A stretch of DNA of 64,000 bases from Kineococcus aurantiacus (lineage in GTDB: Bacteria; Actinomycetota; Actinomycetes; Actinomycetales; Kineococcaceae): the NCBI RefSeq assembly GCF_013409345.1, contig NZ_JACCBB010000001.1:1178001-1242000 (forward strand), given 5' to 3'. Below the pieces are notes generated by a model that did not search any database, had not been told where the DNA came from, and worked only from the letters and a program-made list of their open reading frames with translations. Made by a program: the position numbers and the translations under genes. Positions 25,570 to 34,075 of the stretch are shown in pieces. Every line of letters begins with the position of its first letter. Position 1 is the stretch's first letter.

Positions 25570-26609
25570 TCACCCGGCGGCGACGACGACCTGGTCCCGG
25601 CCCCCGCGCTTGGCGGCGTACAGCGCCGCGTCGGCCCGGTCCAGCACCTCCTCGGCGCTCTCCCACTCCCGCACGCAGGCGATCCCCGCCGAGAACGTCA
25701 CGTCCGAGACCTGCGCCCACGTCGCCCGCACGTGCTCGAGCACCACGGCGGCCCGCTCGGCGTCGGTGCCCGGCAGCAGCAGGAGGAACTCCTCCCCTCC
25801 CCAGCGCGCCGGGCGGTCGGTGTGCCGGCACGCGCGTCGCAGCACCCCGGCGAACCCGCGCAGCAGCTCGTCCCCGGCGGCGTGACCGCGCTGGTCGTTG
25901 ACGCCCTTGAACCCGTCGAGGTCGAGCAGCGCCACCGCCGTGCCCGGCGGGACGGCGACCAGCAGCGACCGCATCCCGCGCCGGTTCGGCAGCCCCGTCA
26001 GCGGGTCGGTGACGGCCGCCCGCTCGAACTGGCTGGAGACCGCCGCGAGCGCCAGGAGCTGCCGGCGGGCGTCGAGCAGCCTGCCCACCACGCGCCCCAG
26101 CATCGCCACGCCGCGCACCTGCTCGGGCAGCAGCGACCGGGGGTGGCGGTCGGCCACGCACAGGGACCCGACGCCCACGCCGTCGGCCGCGACGACCGGG
26201 ACCCCGAGGTAGAAGGACAGCCCGGCGTCGAGGTGGGCCCGGCTGCGGCTGAACTCGGGGTCGTGCCCCACGTCCGGCACGAGCACCTCGCGGCCCGTCG
26301 CGACGACCCGGGCGCACCAGGACTCCTCGAGCCCGGGCCCGGGCCCGAGGTCACCCCCGACGGTGGCCAGGGTCACCTGGTGGTGCCGGCCCAGCACGTT
26401 GATCGCCGCCAGGGGGTCCGGCACAGGGCCGCGGCGGCCCCGACGACGTCGTCGAAGTCCTCCCCCAGGGGGCGGGCGGTGATGCCGTGACGGGCCAGGG
26501 CCGCCAGGCGCTCGTCGTCGGCGAGGTCCTCACCCGCGGGCACGTCGGCTCCCGGGGCCCGGCGCTGCGGGGGCACGCCGTCCGGGACGCCCTCGTTCAC
26601 GGACGTCAC
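25570..26609 (-). pseudogene. GAF-GGDEF diguanylate cyclase, frameshifted
   Basis: Two frames together encode a normal cyclase. The first frame (from GTG 26609, ribosome site GGAGGG) gives RLAALARHGITARPLGEDFD and AAALCRTP, the start of a GAF domain. The second gives PLAAINVLGRHHQV onward through the rest of GAF and a complete GGDEF domain with ARWGGEEF and DPLTGLPNRRGM. They join at a run of five C on the coding strand (26412-26416), where one extra C would restore a continuous 346-codon frame. The active-site motif is intact. This is either a true frameshift or a homopolymer error; a shortened protein from GTG 26424 would lack the GAF start. Confidence 0.8.
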
Positions 26610-26700
26610 AGGGCCCTCCGCTCACCGAGGTCGGGTGTTCCGGCGCGAAGGTACTGGCAACCGCGGGGGGCGGCAACGGCGAGCGCGCGCCGGCGGTCCC

Positions 26701-26925
26701 TCAGTCCGGCTGCGCCGCGAACCGCTCGAGGAGCTCGAGGGTGCTGCCGACCCCCAGACGCGCCCGCAGCCGGGCCAGGCGCTGCGCCACCTCGGCGACG
26801 CCGGTGCCCAGCTCGCCCGCGGCCGCGACGGCGCTGCGGCCCTCCCGCAGCGCCCGCAGGAGCCGGCGCTCCTCGGCGGTGAACCCGTTGCCGGGTCCGG
26901 GGTCGCCGCCCGCGGGGTCGGGCAC
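26701..26925 (-). CDS. Small helix-turn-helix (LuxR-like) protein
   Basis: The protein has 74 aa. FTAEERRLLRALREGRSAVAA followed by AEVAQRLARLRARLGVGSTL resembles a LuxR-type DNA-binding domain without a receiver. The GTG start has AGGAGG overlapping the stop of the AmaP-like gene, so it is the last gene of the Asp23 operon. It may regulate that operon (inference). Confidence 0.65.
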   Translation of the reverse strand: MPDPAGGDPGPGNGFTAEERRLLRALREGRSAVAAAGELGTGVAEVAQRLARLRARLGVGSTLELLERFAAQPD

Positions 26926-26939
26926 GCCGGCCGGCCTCC

Positions 26940-27509
26940 TCAGTGCACCCGCCGGGAGCGGTCGTCGCGGGCCACGCCGAGCCGGACCCGCCCCTTGACG
27001 TCGTCGCGCCCGAGCACCTGCCGCAGCTGGGCGCTGACCTCGTCGGCGGCGGTGGAGACCTCGCGCAGGTCGGCCGTGGGCTCGACGACGGCGCGCAGCT
27101 CGACGACGAGCTCACCGCGGTCGCGCAGCGCCCGGCCCGTGGCGCTGCGCACCCCGGGCAGGAGGGCGAACTGCGCCGCGGCCGCCTCGACCGGCCCGTC
27201 GACGGCCACGTGCAGCCGGCCGCCGGGGCCCGACCCGGGCAGGGTCAGGGTCGACACGCCCCGCCGGGGGACGTGGGCCAGCAGCCACCACAGCGCGAGC
27301 ACCGCGAGCACGACCGCGCCGATCGCGGTCGCCACGAGCCACCAGGGGGCGCCCACGACGTCCGGCAGCGCGACCCGGTCGGGCACCGCCGGGAACCACC
27401 GGTCGGACCAGCCGGTGGACCACCCCGCCGCGGCCACCCCCGCCAGGACCAGGACGAGCCCCAGCACGACGGCGACGAGCCGGTCCACGGCCAGCACCCG
27501 GCGGCTCAC
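26940..27509 (-). CDS. amaP: AmaP-like alkaline shock response membrane anchor
   Basis: The protein has 189 aa, with two N-terminal transmembrane helices (about 8-30 and 55-80) and a cytoplasmic Asp23-like domain (VSTLTLPGSGPGGRLHVAVD, then VVELRAVVEPTADL). In staphylococci AmaP tethers Asp23 to the membrane. The GTG start overlaps the stop of the DUF6286-like gene by GTGA. Confidence 0.75.
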   Translation of the reverse strand: MSRRVLAVDRLVAVVLGLVLVLAGVAAAGWSTGWSDRWFPAVPDRVALPDVVGAPWWLVATAIGAVVLAVLALWWLLAHVPRRGVSTLTLPGSGPGGRLHVAVDGPVEAAAAQFALLPGVRSATGRALRDRGELVVELRAVVEPTADLREVSTAADEVSAQLRQVLGRDDVKGRVRLGVARDDRSRRVH

Positions 27510-28093
27510 GAGGTCCCCCCGACGGCGCTGGTGGGACGGGCGCCGGGCGCGGCGGCGACGGCCGCGGGCGCCTCCAGGCGGACCCGCACGCGGGGCGCGG
27601 GGTCCAGCCGGTCCAGGGCCGTGCGCACGGCCGTCTCCACCGTCGCCCGCACGAGCGGGGTGGTGGCCGAGACGGTCACGTCGACGCGACGGCGGCCGGC
27701 GCGGGAGGAGGCGTGCAGGACGCCGTCCTGCTGCCGGGCCGCGCCCGTCGCCAGCCGGGCGACGTCGCGCGTCGTCGTGGTGGCCGACGCCGAGCCCTGC
27801 AGGCGCACGGTCCGGCGGGAGCGCCGGGAGAACCCGGTGGCGACGAGCCACAGGCCCAGCAGGACCGCGACCGCACCGGCGGCGGTGACCGCGGGCGAGC
27901 GGGTCGTGCCGTCGAGGCCGTCCAGCACGGGCCCGGCCCAGGAGCCGCCGCCGACGCGCCCGGAGGCCACGAGCGCCTCGCGGGCGAGGACCACGGCCAG
28001 CGCCAGCAGCAGGACGGCCAGGACGGGGCCGGTCACGCCGATCCGGCCGGCCCCGGTGGGCCGCTTCGCGGGGGGCAGGGGTCCGCCGTTCAC
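27506..28093 (-). CDS. DUF6286-like membrane protein
   Basis: The protein has 195 aa, with two transmembrane segments (about 25-45 and 75-95) and a C-terminal alkaline-shock-like beta/alpha domain (RRRVDVTVSATTPLVRATVE). It is typical of actinobacterial Asp23 clusters. The GTG start overlaps the preceding stop. The exact function is unknown; it is probably a second membrane anchor for Asp23 oligomers. Confidence 0.7.
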   Translation of the reverse strand: MNGGPLPPAKRPTGAGRIGVTGPVLAVLLLALAVVLAREALVASGRVGGGSWAGPVLDGLDGTTRSPAVTAAGAVAVLLGLWLVATGFSRRSRRTVRLQGSASATTTTRDVARLATGAARQQDGVLHASSRAGRRRVDVTVSATTPLVRATVETAVRTALDRLDPAPRVRVRLEAPAAVAAAPGARPTSAVGGTS

Positions 28094-28506
28094 CGCACCC
28101 TCCCCCGCTCGGGCCGGGCGTGGACGTACTCGGCCACCGTGACGTCGCAGGCGTCCACGACGACCCCGGCCAGCCGCGACAGCTCCTCCACGACGCCGGA
28201 GCGGACGCGGGCGGCCAGGTCGGGGGCCGGGACCGGCCAGCGGGCGGCCACCTGGACGCTCACGCGGACCCGGTTGCCCGCCCGGGTGCACTCGGCCGTG
28301 GGGTAGGTGCGCTGGCGCACCGTGTCCAGGGCGGAGTCCACCGCAGCCCCCAGCGTCACCCGGGAGCGGTCGGCGCGGACGCTGCCGGAGACCGAACCCG
28401 CTGCGGCGCGGGCGATCTGAACGACGGCGCGGTCGGTGACGACCAGCCGGCCGCGGGTGCCGGGGTCGGCGGCCGGCGCGTCCGGCAGGACGGCCGCCTC
28501 AGCCAC
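28090..28506 (-). CDS. Asp23/Gls24 family protein
   Basis: The protein has 138 aa. RGRLVVTDRAVVQIARAAAG is the usual start of the Asp23 fold, followed by VRVSVQVAARWPVPAPDLAARVRSGV and DVTVAEYV. The GTG start overlaps the small DUF2273-like gene by eight bases and the stop overlaps the next start. It is cytosolic, probably membrane-associated through its neighbours. Confidence 0.78.
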   Translation of the reverse strand: MAEAAVLPDAPAADPGTRGRLVVTDRAVVQIARAAAGSVSGSVRADRSRVTLGAAVDSALDTVRQRTYPTAECTRAGNRVRVSVQVAARWPVPAPDLAARVRSGVVEELSRLAGVVVDACDVTVAEYVHARPERGRVR

Positions 28507-28678
28507 GGCTGCGTCCGGGCAGCAGGGCCAGCAGGTCGACGCGCCCCTCCAGGTGGGCGCCGACGAGGTAGCCGATGGCGCCGAGCAGCAGGGCCAGCAG
28601 GAACCAGCCGAGGCCGGCCACACCGCCGATCAGCGCGAGCAGGAGACCGGCGATCAGGCCGGTCGTCGACGAGGACAC
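28499..28678 (-). CDS. DUF2273-like small integral membrane protein
   Basis: The 59-aa protein is almost entirely two hydrophobic helices (GLIAGLLLALIGGVAGLGWF, LLLGAIGYLVGAHLEG), ending RVDLLALLPGRSRG. It starts with GTG after GGGAGAA. DUF2273 proteins accompany Asp23 genes across Gram-positive bacteria and are thought to help anchor them. Confidence 0.78.
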   Translation of the reverse strand: MSSSTTGLIAGLLLALIGGVAGLGWFLLALLLGAIGYLVGAHLEGRVDLLALLPGRSRG

Positions 28679-28706
28679 GGGTTCTCCCGGGGTAGGTGGT
28701 GGGTGG

Positions 28707-29060
28707 TCAGGCGTCCACGTCGTCGACGTGGACGAGGACGGCGGTGCCGGTCAGGCCGTGCTCCGCCAGTTCGCGGGCGACGCTCGCGTGGACGTCCTGC
28801 GCGACCTCGCGGACCGGGGTGCCCGGCCGCAGGACGACGTGGACCTCCAGGGGGGCCCGGCCGGCGAGCACGTCGTCGCCGACGCGGACACCGGGGACCC
28901 GGCGGCCGGGCAGGTACGTCCCGAGCTCGCCCAGGGCGCCGGCGTGCAGCCGGGCGACCCCGGGCACCGCCCGGACCGCGGCGGCCACGTCGTCGGCGAG
29001 CTCCTCGACGCCGACGGGGCCGCCGGCGGGGCCGCCGGGGGTGCCGGTGGGGTTCACCAC
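28707..29060 (-). CDS. Asp23-like protein
   Basis: The protein has 117 aa. VEELADDVAAAVRAVPGVARLHAG and LEVHVVLRPGTPVREVAQDV follow the Asp23 pattern of a helix then paired strands. It starts GTG GTG two bases after the upstream Asp23 stop, so translation is coupled. Confidence 0.72.
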   Translation of the reverse strand: MVNPTGTPGGPAGGPVGVEELADDVAAAVRAVPGVARLHAGALGELGTYLPGRRVPGVRVGDDVLAGRAPLEVHVVLRPGTPVREVAQDVHASVARELAEHGLTGTAVLVHVDDVDA

Positions 29061-29061
29061 G

Positions 29062-29526
29062 TCACTGCACGCGGGCCGTGCGGGTCTCGGGCTCGTCGTC
29101 CTCCTCGGGCAGGTGGACGTCGGAGACCTCGAGGTTGACCTCGGTGACCTCCAGCCCGGTCATGCGCTCCACCGAGGCGATGACGTTGCGCCGCACGGCG
29201 GCGGCGAGGTCGCTGATGGCGACGCCGTACTCGGCGATGAGCTCGATGTCGACGGCGGCCTGGCGCTCGCCGACCTCGACGGACACGCCCTGGGAGTGGT
29301 TGACCCGGCCGCCGGGGATGCGCTCGCGCAGCGCCCCGACGGCGCGCGCCGCCCCACCGCCGAGGGCGTGGACGCCGGAGACGTCGCGGGCGGCGATGCC
29401 GGCGATCTTGGACACGACGGTGTCGGCGATGGTCGTCACGCCGTGGTCGCTGGCCAGGCCCGAGGGGGCGGCGGCGCTGGTGACGCCGTGCACGGCGGTC
29501 GGCTTGGTGAAGGTGCTCTCGCTCAC
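29062..29526 (-). CDS. Asp23/Gls24 envelope stress response protein (first gene of operon)
   Basis: The protein has 154 aa. GVTTIADTVVSKIAGIAARDVSGVHALGG and VEVGERQAAVDIELIAEYGV are the core Asp23 motifs. The GTG start is preceded by AGGAGGAAAC. It opens a minus-strand operon of seven genes ending with the HTH gene and is divergent from the sigma-factor gene. The 195-nt gap between them (29527-29721) must hold both promoters. Confidence 0.88.
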   Translation of the reverse strand: MSESTFTKPTAVHGVTSAAAPSGLASDHGVTTIADTVVSKIAGIAARDVSGVHALGGGAARAVGALRERIPGGRVNHSQGVSVEVGERQAAVDIELIAEYGVAISDLAAAVRRNVIASVERMTGLEVTEVNLEVSDVHLPEEDDEPETRTARVQ

Positions 29527-29721
29527 GTTTCCTCCTGCGGTGGGCCGGTCGCCGAGCGACCGGATCGGGTGCGTACGGAGGGTTGGAGCGCCGTCCCGGC
29601 AGATCGTCACGGCAACTTGAGGGTGATCCGCGTCACACTGCCGGCGGAGCTTCGGGTCGCGCCCGGCCCCGTCACGTGCTGCGATGCCCCCGGCCCCGCA
29701 GACCGGACGTGGAGCGATCGT

Positions 29722-30315
29722 GTGAGACAGCCAGCTCCAGACCACGGGGCGGCGGGTGAGGACCCGCGGACCGACGACGTCCTGGCGCGCCGCGCCGCCC
29801 TCGGCGACCGCGACGCCTTCGCCGTCATCGTCGACCGCCACGGCCCCGCCCTCATGCGCTACGCCGGACGGCTCCTCGACGACGCCGACCAGGTCGAGGA
29901 CTGCCTGCAGGACACCCTGCTCGCCGCCTGGCGCGGCCTGCCGGGCTTCCGCGGCGACGCGAGCCTGCGGACGTGGCTGTTCACCCTCACCCGGCACGCC
30001 GCCTTCGCCCGGCTGAACCGCTGGCCGCGGTCCGGCTCGCGCCCCTTCCTGCCGGTCGAGGAGGTCCAGGACCAGCTCCGGGACTTGCGCCCGGGTCCGG
30101 AGGGGGAAAGCCTGGACTCCGCGCTGCGTGAGGCCCTGGACGTCGCGCTGCGCCTGCTGCCGCCGCGGCAGCGGACGGCCTGGGTCCTGCGCGAGGTGGA
30201 GGGACTGAGCTACACCGAGATCGCCGTCGTGCTCGGGACCAGCAGCACGGCGGTGCGCGGCCTGCTGGAACGGGGCCGCACCACGTTGGCCAACACCCTG
30301 GAGGAGTGGCGGTGA
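29722..30315 (+). CDS. ECF-type RNA polymerase sigma factor
   Basis: The protein has 197 aa. Region 2 is LMRYAGRLLDDADQVEDCL followed by RGDASLRTWLFTLTRHAAF. Region 4 is LLPPRQRTAWVLREVEGLSY with its helix-turn-helix. The GTG start follows GGAG and a short disordered N-terminus. It is adjacent and divergent to the Asp23 operon, which is the likely target (inference). No classical zinc-binding anti-sigma factor is seen beside it. Confidence 0.92.
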   Translation: MRQPAPDHGAAGEDPRTDDVLARRAALGDRDAFAVIVDRHGPALMRYAGRLLDDADQVEDCLQDTLLAAWRGLPGFRGDASLRTWLFTLTRHAAFARLNRWPRSGSRPFLPVEEVQDQLRDLRPGPEGESLDSALREALDVALRLLPPRQRTAWVLREVEGLSYTEIAVVLGTSSTAVRGLLERGRTTLANTLEEWR

Positions 30316-30788
30316 CGACCCAGTCGGACCGGCCCGGCGCGCACGGCGCGCGCGTCCTGGCCGAGGCCACCGCCGCCCTGCGCCGCCACACCCCGACCGG
30401 GTGGCAGGACGTCCGCACCGACCTGATCGCCCTCGCCCGCCGCGCCCACCGCCCCTCGGCGCCGGTCCGGGGCCGGCACGACCTCGGCGAGTTCCTGCTC
30501 GCCTCCGACGTCCTCGTCGGCGACCTGCGCGCGGCCGTGGACCCCGTCCGGGACGTCTCGGTCACCGCCGTGCACTGCGCCACCGACGACCGCGCGCACC
30601 TGACCGGGGTGACCGTCGAGGTCGCCGCGCTGTTCGGGACCCACCTGCCCTCGGCCGGCCGGGCCGTGCGCGCCGCCGTGGACGCCACCCTGACCGACCT
30701 GCTCGGGCCGTTGCGCCCGCCCCCCGAGGCCGTCGACGTCCACGTGCACGTCGGCGACGTCGTCACCGACCCCACCGCCGTGGACTGA
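30312..30788 (+). CDS. Asp23-associated hypothetical protein downstream of sigma gene
   Basis: The protein has 158 aa. The second half (LTGVTVEVAALFGTHLPSAG, then AVDVHVHVGDVVTD) recalls Asp23-like strand-helix patterns; the first half is helical. The GTG at 30312 overlaps the sigma stop by GTGA and has GGAGGAG at the right distance. It has no HxxxCxxC motif and so is not a standard anti-sigma factor, though it may modulate the sigma factor (inference). Confidence 0.7.
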   Translation: MTTQSDRPGAHGARVLAEATAALRRHTPTGWQDVRTDLIALARRAHRPSAPVRGRHDLGEFLLASDVLVGDLRAAVDPVRDVSVTAVHCATDDRAHLTGVTVEVAALFGTHLPSAGRAVRAAVDATLTDLLGPLRPPPEAVDVHVHVGDVVTDPTAVD

Positions 30789-30810
30789 CCGGCCGCACCG
30801 GTCCGGGACC

Positions 30811-31641
30811 TCAGCGCCGCAGGGCGGCCGCCACGTCGGGCACGTACCGGTGGGACTCGCGCGGGGGCCGCACGTACCCGCCCGCCGCCGGCCGGGGCCC
30901 CAGGGTCAGCTCCCGCGGCGGGAGCTCGACGTAGGGCACCTGGTCCAGGACGTGCGCCAGGCAGTTCAGCCGGGCCGCCCGCTTGTCGTCGGCCTCCACG
31001 ACCCACCACGACGCCCAGGGGGTGTCGCACCGGGCGAACACCTCGTCCTTGGCCCGGGAGAAGTCGACCCAGCGCCGCCGCGCCTCGACGTCCATCTCCG
31101 ACAGCTTCCAACGGCGCATCGGGTCCTCCAGCCGCGACCGCAACCGCTTCTCCTGCTCGGTGTCGCTGACGGAGAACCAGTGCTTCAGCAGCAGGATCCC
31201 GTCGTCGACCAGCATCCGCTCGAACTCCGGGGCCTGCACCAGGAACCTCTCCAGCTCCTCGGGGGTGCAGAAACCCATGACCCGCTCGACACCGGCGCGG
31301 TTGTACCAGGACCGGTCGAACAGCACGATCTCCCCCGCCGTCGGCAGGTGCTGCACGTAGCGCTGGAAGTACCACTGCCCCCGTTCCCGCTCGGTCGGGG
31401 CGGGCAGGGCGACGGTGCGCGCGGTGCGCGGGTTGAGGTACTCCGTCAGCCGCTTGATCGTGCCGCCCTTGCCGGCCGCGTCCCGCCCCTCGAAGAGGAT
31501 CGCGACGCGGGCACCGGTCCGCACGACCCAGTCCTGCAGGACCACGAGCTCGCGCTGCAGCTCCAGCAGCCGCGCCTCGTACGCCGCCCGGGGCACGCGG
31601 CCGACGCCGCCGTCCTCGGGGTCCCGCTGCCTCTTCGCCAT
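30811..31641 (-). CDS. ppk2: Polyphosphate kinase 2
   Basis: The protein has 276 aa, the usual length of single-domain PPK2. It transfers phosphate between polyphosphate and nucleoside phosphates. Walker A FEGRDAAGKGGTIKRL lies near residue 50, Walker B LFDRSWYNRAGVERVMGF near 110, and the lid contains KHWFSVSDTEQEKRL. The class I versus III direction cannot be assigned. The ATG start follows GGAGGA. Confidence 0.95.
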   Translation of the reverse strand: MAKRQRDPEDGGVGRVPRAAYEARLLELQRELVVLQDWVVRTGARVAILFEGRDAAGKGGTIKRLTEYLNPRTARTVALPAPTERERGQWYFQRYVQHLPTAGEIVLFDRSWYNRAGVERVMGFCTPEELERFLVQAPEFERMLVDDGILLLKHWFSVSDTEQEKRLRSRLEDPMRRWKLSEMDVEARRRWVDFSRAKDEVFARCDTPWASWWVVEADDKRAARLNCLAHVLDQVPYVELPPRELTLGPRPAAGGYVRPPRESHRYVPDVAAALRR

Positions 31642-31773
31642 CGTCGGGTCCTCCCCCGGGTCGCCCACCGTCCTGCCCGATCGTGTCCCGCCGCCGCCCC
31701 GGCCGCCAGGGCACGCGCCGCCCGCGCCGACCCCGGTCGACGGTGCCGCGGGCGGGGCGGGGAGGATCCGCCC

Positions 31774-33054
31774 GTGACTCCCTCCGCGCAGGACGTGCCC
31801 GGCGGCCTGACCCGACGACTCGGCCGCGGTGACGCCGTGGCGATCGGACTGGGGTCGATGCTCGGGGCCGGTGTGTTCGCCGCCTTCACGCCCGCGGCGG
31901 CCGCCACGGGCTCCGGCCTGCTCCTGGGCCTGCTCCTGGCCGCGGTCGTGGCCTGGTGCAACGCGACCGCGACGGCCCAGCTCGCCGCGGCGCACCCCAG
32001 CTCCGGCGGGGTGTACCTGTACGGCCGCGAGGAACTGGGCCCGTGGTGGGGCTTCCTGGCCGGCTGGGGCTTCGTCGTGGGCAAGACGGCCAGCTGCGCG
32101 GCCATGGCCGCGACCTTCGCCGCGCACGTCGTCCCCGGGCCCTGGCAGCGGCCCGTCGCGGCCCTGGCCGTGGTGGCGCTGGCCGTGGTCAACCACCACG
32201 GCATCACGCGCACCGCCCGGCTGACCCGGGTCCTGCTCGCGGTGACCCTGACCGCCCTGGCCGTCGCGGTCGTCGCCGCCCTGGCCGGTGGCGGGCCGGG
32301 GGCGGCGGCGTTCGAGCGCACCGGTGTGGACCCCGGCGGGGTCCTGGCCTCGGCCGGGCTGCTGTTCTTCGCCTTCGCCGGGTACGCGCGCGTCGCCACG
32401 CTCGGCGAGGAGGTCCGCGACCCGGCCCGCACGATCCCGTGGGCCGTGACGGTCGCCCTCGCCGCGGCCGTCGTCGTCTACGCCGTCGTGGGCGCGGCGG
32501 TGCTGGCCGCGCTGGGCCCGGCCCGGCTGGCCGTCCAGGACGCCCCGCTCGTGGCGGCCGCGCAGACCTCGGGGTGGGCCTGGGCCCCGCCCGTGGTGCG
32601 GGTCGGTGCGGCGGCCGCGGCGCTGGGCGCGCTGCTGGCCCTCGTCGCCGGGATCGGGCGGACCGGTCTGGCGATGGCGCGCCACGGCGACCTGCCGCGG
32701 GCGCTGGCCGCGGTGCACCCCCGCCACGCCGTGCCGCACCGCGTCCAGACGGCCCTCGCGGTCGTCGTGACCGTGCTGGTGCTGAGCGTGGACCTGCGCT
32801 CGGCGATCGGTTTCTCCTCCTTCGGCGTGCTCGTCTACTACCTCGTGGCGAACGTGGCGGCCTGGGGCCAGCCCCGCGACCGGCGGCGTTTCCCGCGGGT
32901 CCTGCAGGTCGTCGGTGCGGTGGGCTGCGTGGCGCTGGTGGCGGCGCTGCCGCCGCGCTCGGTGCTCGCCGGACTCGCCGTGTTCGCCGTCGGGATCGCC
33001 TACCGGGCGTGGCGGCTGCGGCGGCAGGCCCGGCGGGGAACCCTGCCGGCCTGA
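31774..33054 (+). CDS. APC-superfamily amino acid permease
   Basis: The 426-aa membrane protein has about 12 helices. GDAVAIGLGSMLGAGVFAAF is the TM1 unwound substrate site typical of amino acid-polyamine-organocation carriers, and LLFFAFAGYARVATLGEEVRDP is the TM6-loop signature. The substrate is unknown. The GTG start follows GGGGAGG. The promoter region is shared divergently with the ppk2 gene (132 nt). Confidence 0.9.
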   Translation: MTPSAQDVPGGLTRRLGRGDAVAIGLGSMLGAGVFAAFTPAAAATGSGLLLGLLLAAVVAWCNATATAQLAAAHPSSGGVYLYGREELGPWWGFLAGWGFVVGKTASCAAMAATFAAHVVPGPWQRPVAALAVVALAVVNHHGITRTARLTRVLLAVTLTALAVAVVAALAGGGPGAAAFERTGVDPGGVLASAGLLFFAFAGYARVATLGEEVRDPARTIPWAVTVALAAAVVVYAVVGAAVLAALGPARLAVQDAPLVAAAQTSGWAWAPPVVRVGAAAAALGALLALVAGIGRTGLAMARHGDLPRALAAVHPRHAVPHRVQTALAVVVTVLVLSVDLRSAIGFSSFGVLVYYLVANVAAWGQPRDRRRFPRVLQVVGAVGCVALVAALPPRSVLAGLAVFAVGIAYRAWRLRRQARRGTLPA

Positions 33055-33201
33055 CCCCGGAGTTCCCGGGCCCGCACGCCGGCGGTCGCCGCTGGCCGGT
33101 GACCCGTTGCGCCGCAGCGCGGGACGAGCTGGACGGTGGGCGCGGGCGACACCGGGGAACGCCACCGGCTCCCCGGGCCCGGCCCGTCGCCGGGCCCGTC
33201 C

Positions 33202-33921
33202 TCAGCGCCGCTGCGGGTGCAGTTCGCGCAGTTCGGAGGACCCGTCGGGGCGCCCGACGACGACGGCGTCGGCCACCTGGATGAACAGGCCGTTCTCCAC
33301 GACGCCGGGGATCTGGTTCAGCTCGAGGGCGAGCGTGGCCGCGTCCCGGATCGCGGTCAGCCCGATGTCGAGCAGGTGGTTGCCCGAGTCGGTGACCACG
33401 AGCTCGCCGTCCTTGAGCCGGCGCGCCGGGTCGGGGAACTCGTACCCGTGACCGCGCAGCAGTTCGGCGACCAGCCGGGTCGTGCTGGCCCACCCGAAGG
33501 GCAGGACCTCGATGGGCAGCGGGAACCGGCCCAGCTGCGGGACGAGCTTGCTCTCGTCGGTGAGGATGACCGTCCGCTCCGCGGCGCGGGCGATGATCTT
33601 CTCCCGCAGCAGGGCCGCGCCCCCGCCCTTGATCATGTCGCCGTGGGGGTCGAGCTCGTCGGCGCCGTCGACCGCGAGGTCGAGGCGGGGGTCGGTGTCG
33701 AGGTCGGTCAGCCGGATCCCGAGGCTGAGCGCGAGGTCGCGCGTCGCGGTGGAGGTGGGGACGCCCACGACGTCGAGGCCGTCGGCGACCCGTTCGGCCA
33801 GGGCCCGCACGAACGCGTGCGAGGTCGACCCCGACCCCAGGCCCAGCCGCATGCCGTCGCGGCACAGCTGGGCGGCGGCTCGTCCGGCGGCCTGCTTGGC
33901 CAGGTCCTGCGTGGTGGTCAC
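33202..33921 (-). CDS. rpiA: Ribose-5-phosphate isomerase A
   Basis: The protein has 239 aa and interconverts ribose-5-phosphate and ribulose-5-phosphate. GLGSGSTSHAFVRAL, GVPTSTAT, DLAVDGADELD and MIKGGGAALLREKI are the conserved phosphate- and substrate-binding motifs, and SGNHLLD is near the end. The GTG start is preceded by GGAGGGG. Confidence 0.96.
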   Translation of the reverse strand: MTTTQDLAKQAAGRAAAQLCRDGMRLGLGSGSTSHAFVRALAERVADGLDVVGVPTSTATRDLALSLGIRLTDLDTDPRLDLAVDGADELDPHGDMIKGGGAALLREKIIARAAERTVILTDESKLVPQLGRFPLPIEVLPFGWASTTRLVAELLRGHGYEFPDPARRLKDGELVVTDSGNHLLDIGLTAIRDAATLALELNQIPGVVENGLFIQVADAVVVGRPDGSSELRELHPQRR

Positions 33922-34075
33922 CGTGGTCCCCTCCGAGTGGTCGCCGTCGGGCACGGCGAGGTTGGCCTGCACAGCATCCCGACTGCCCCCGGAGGTGTCG
34001 ACCCCGGGTCCCCTGCCGACCGCGGCGGGCGGGCGGGCGCCGGTAGCGTCGGGCGGGCCGACCCGAGGAGGACCC

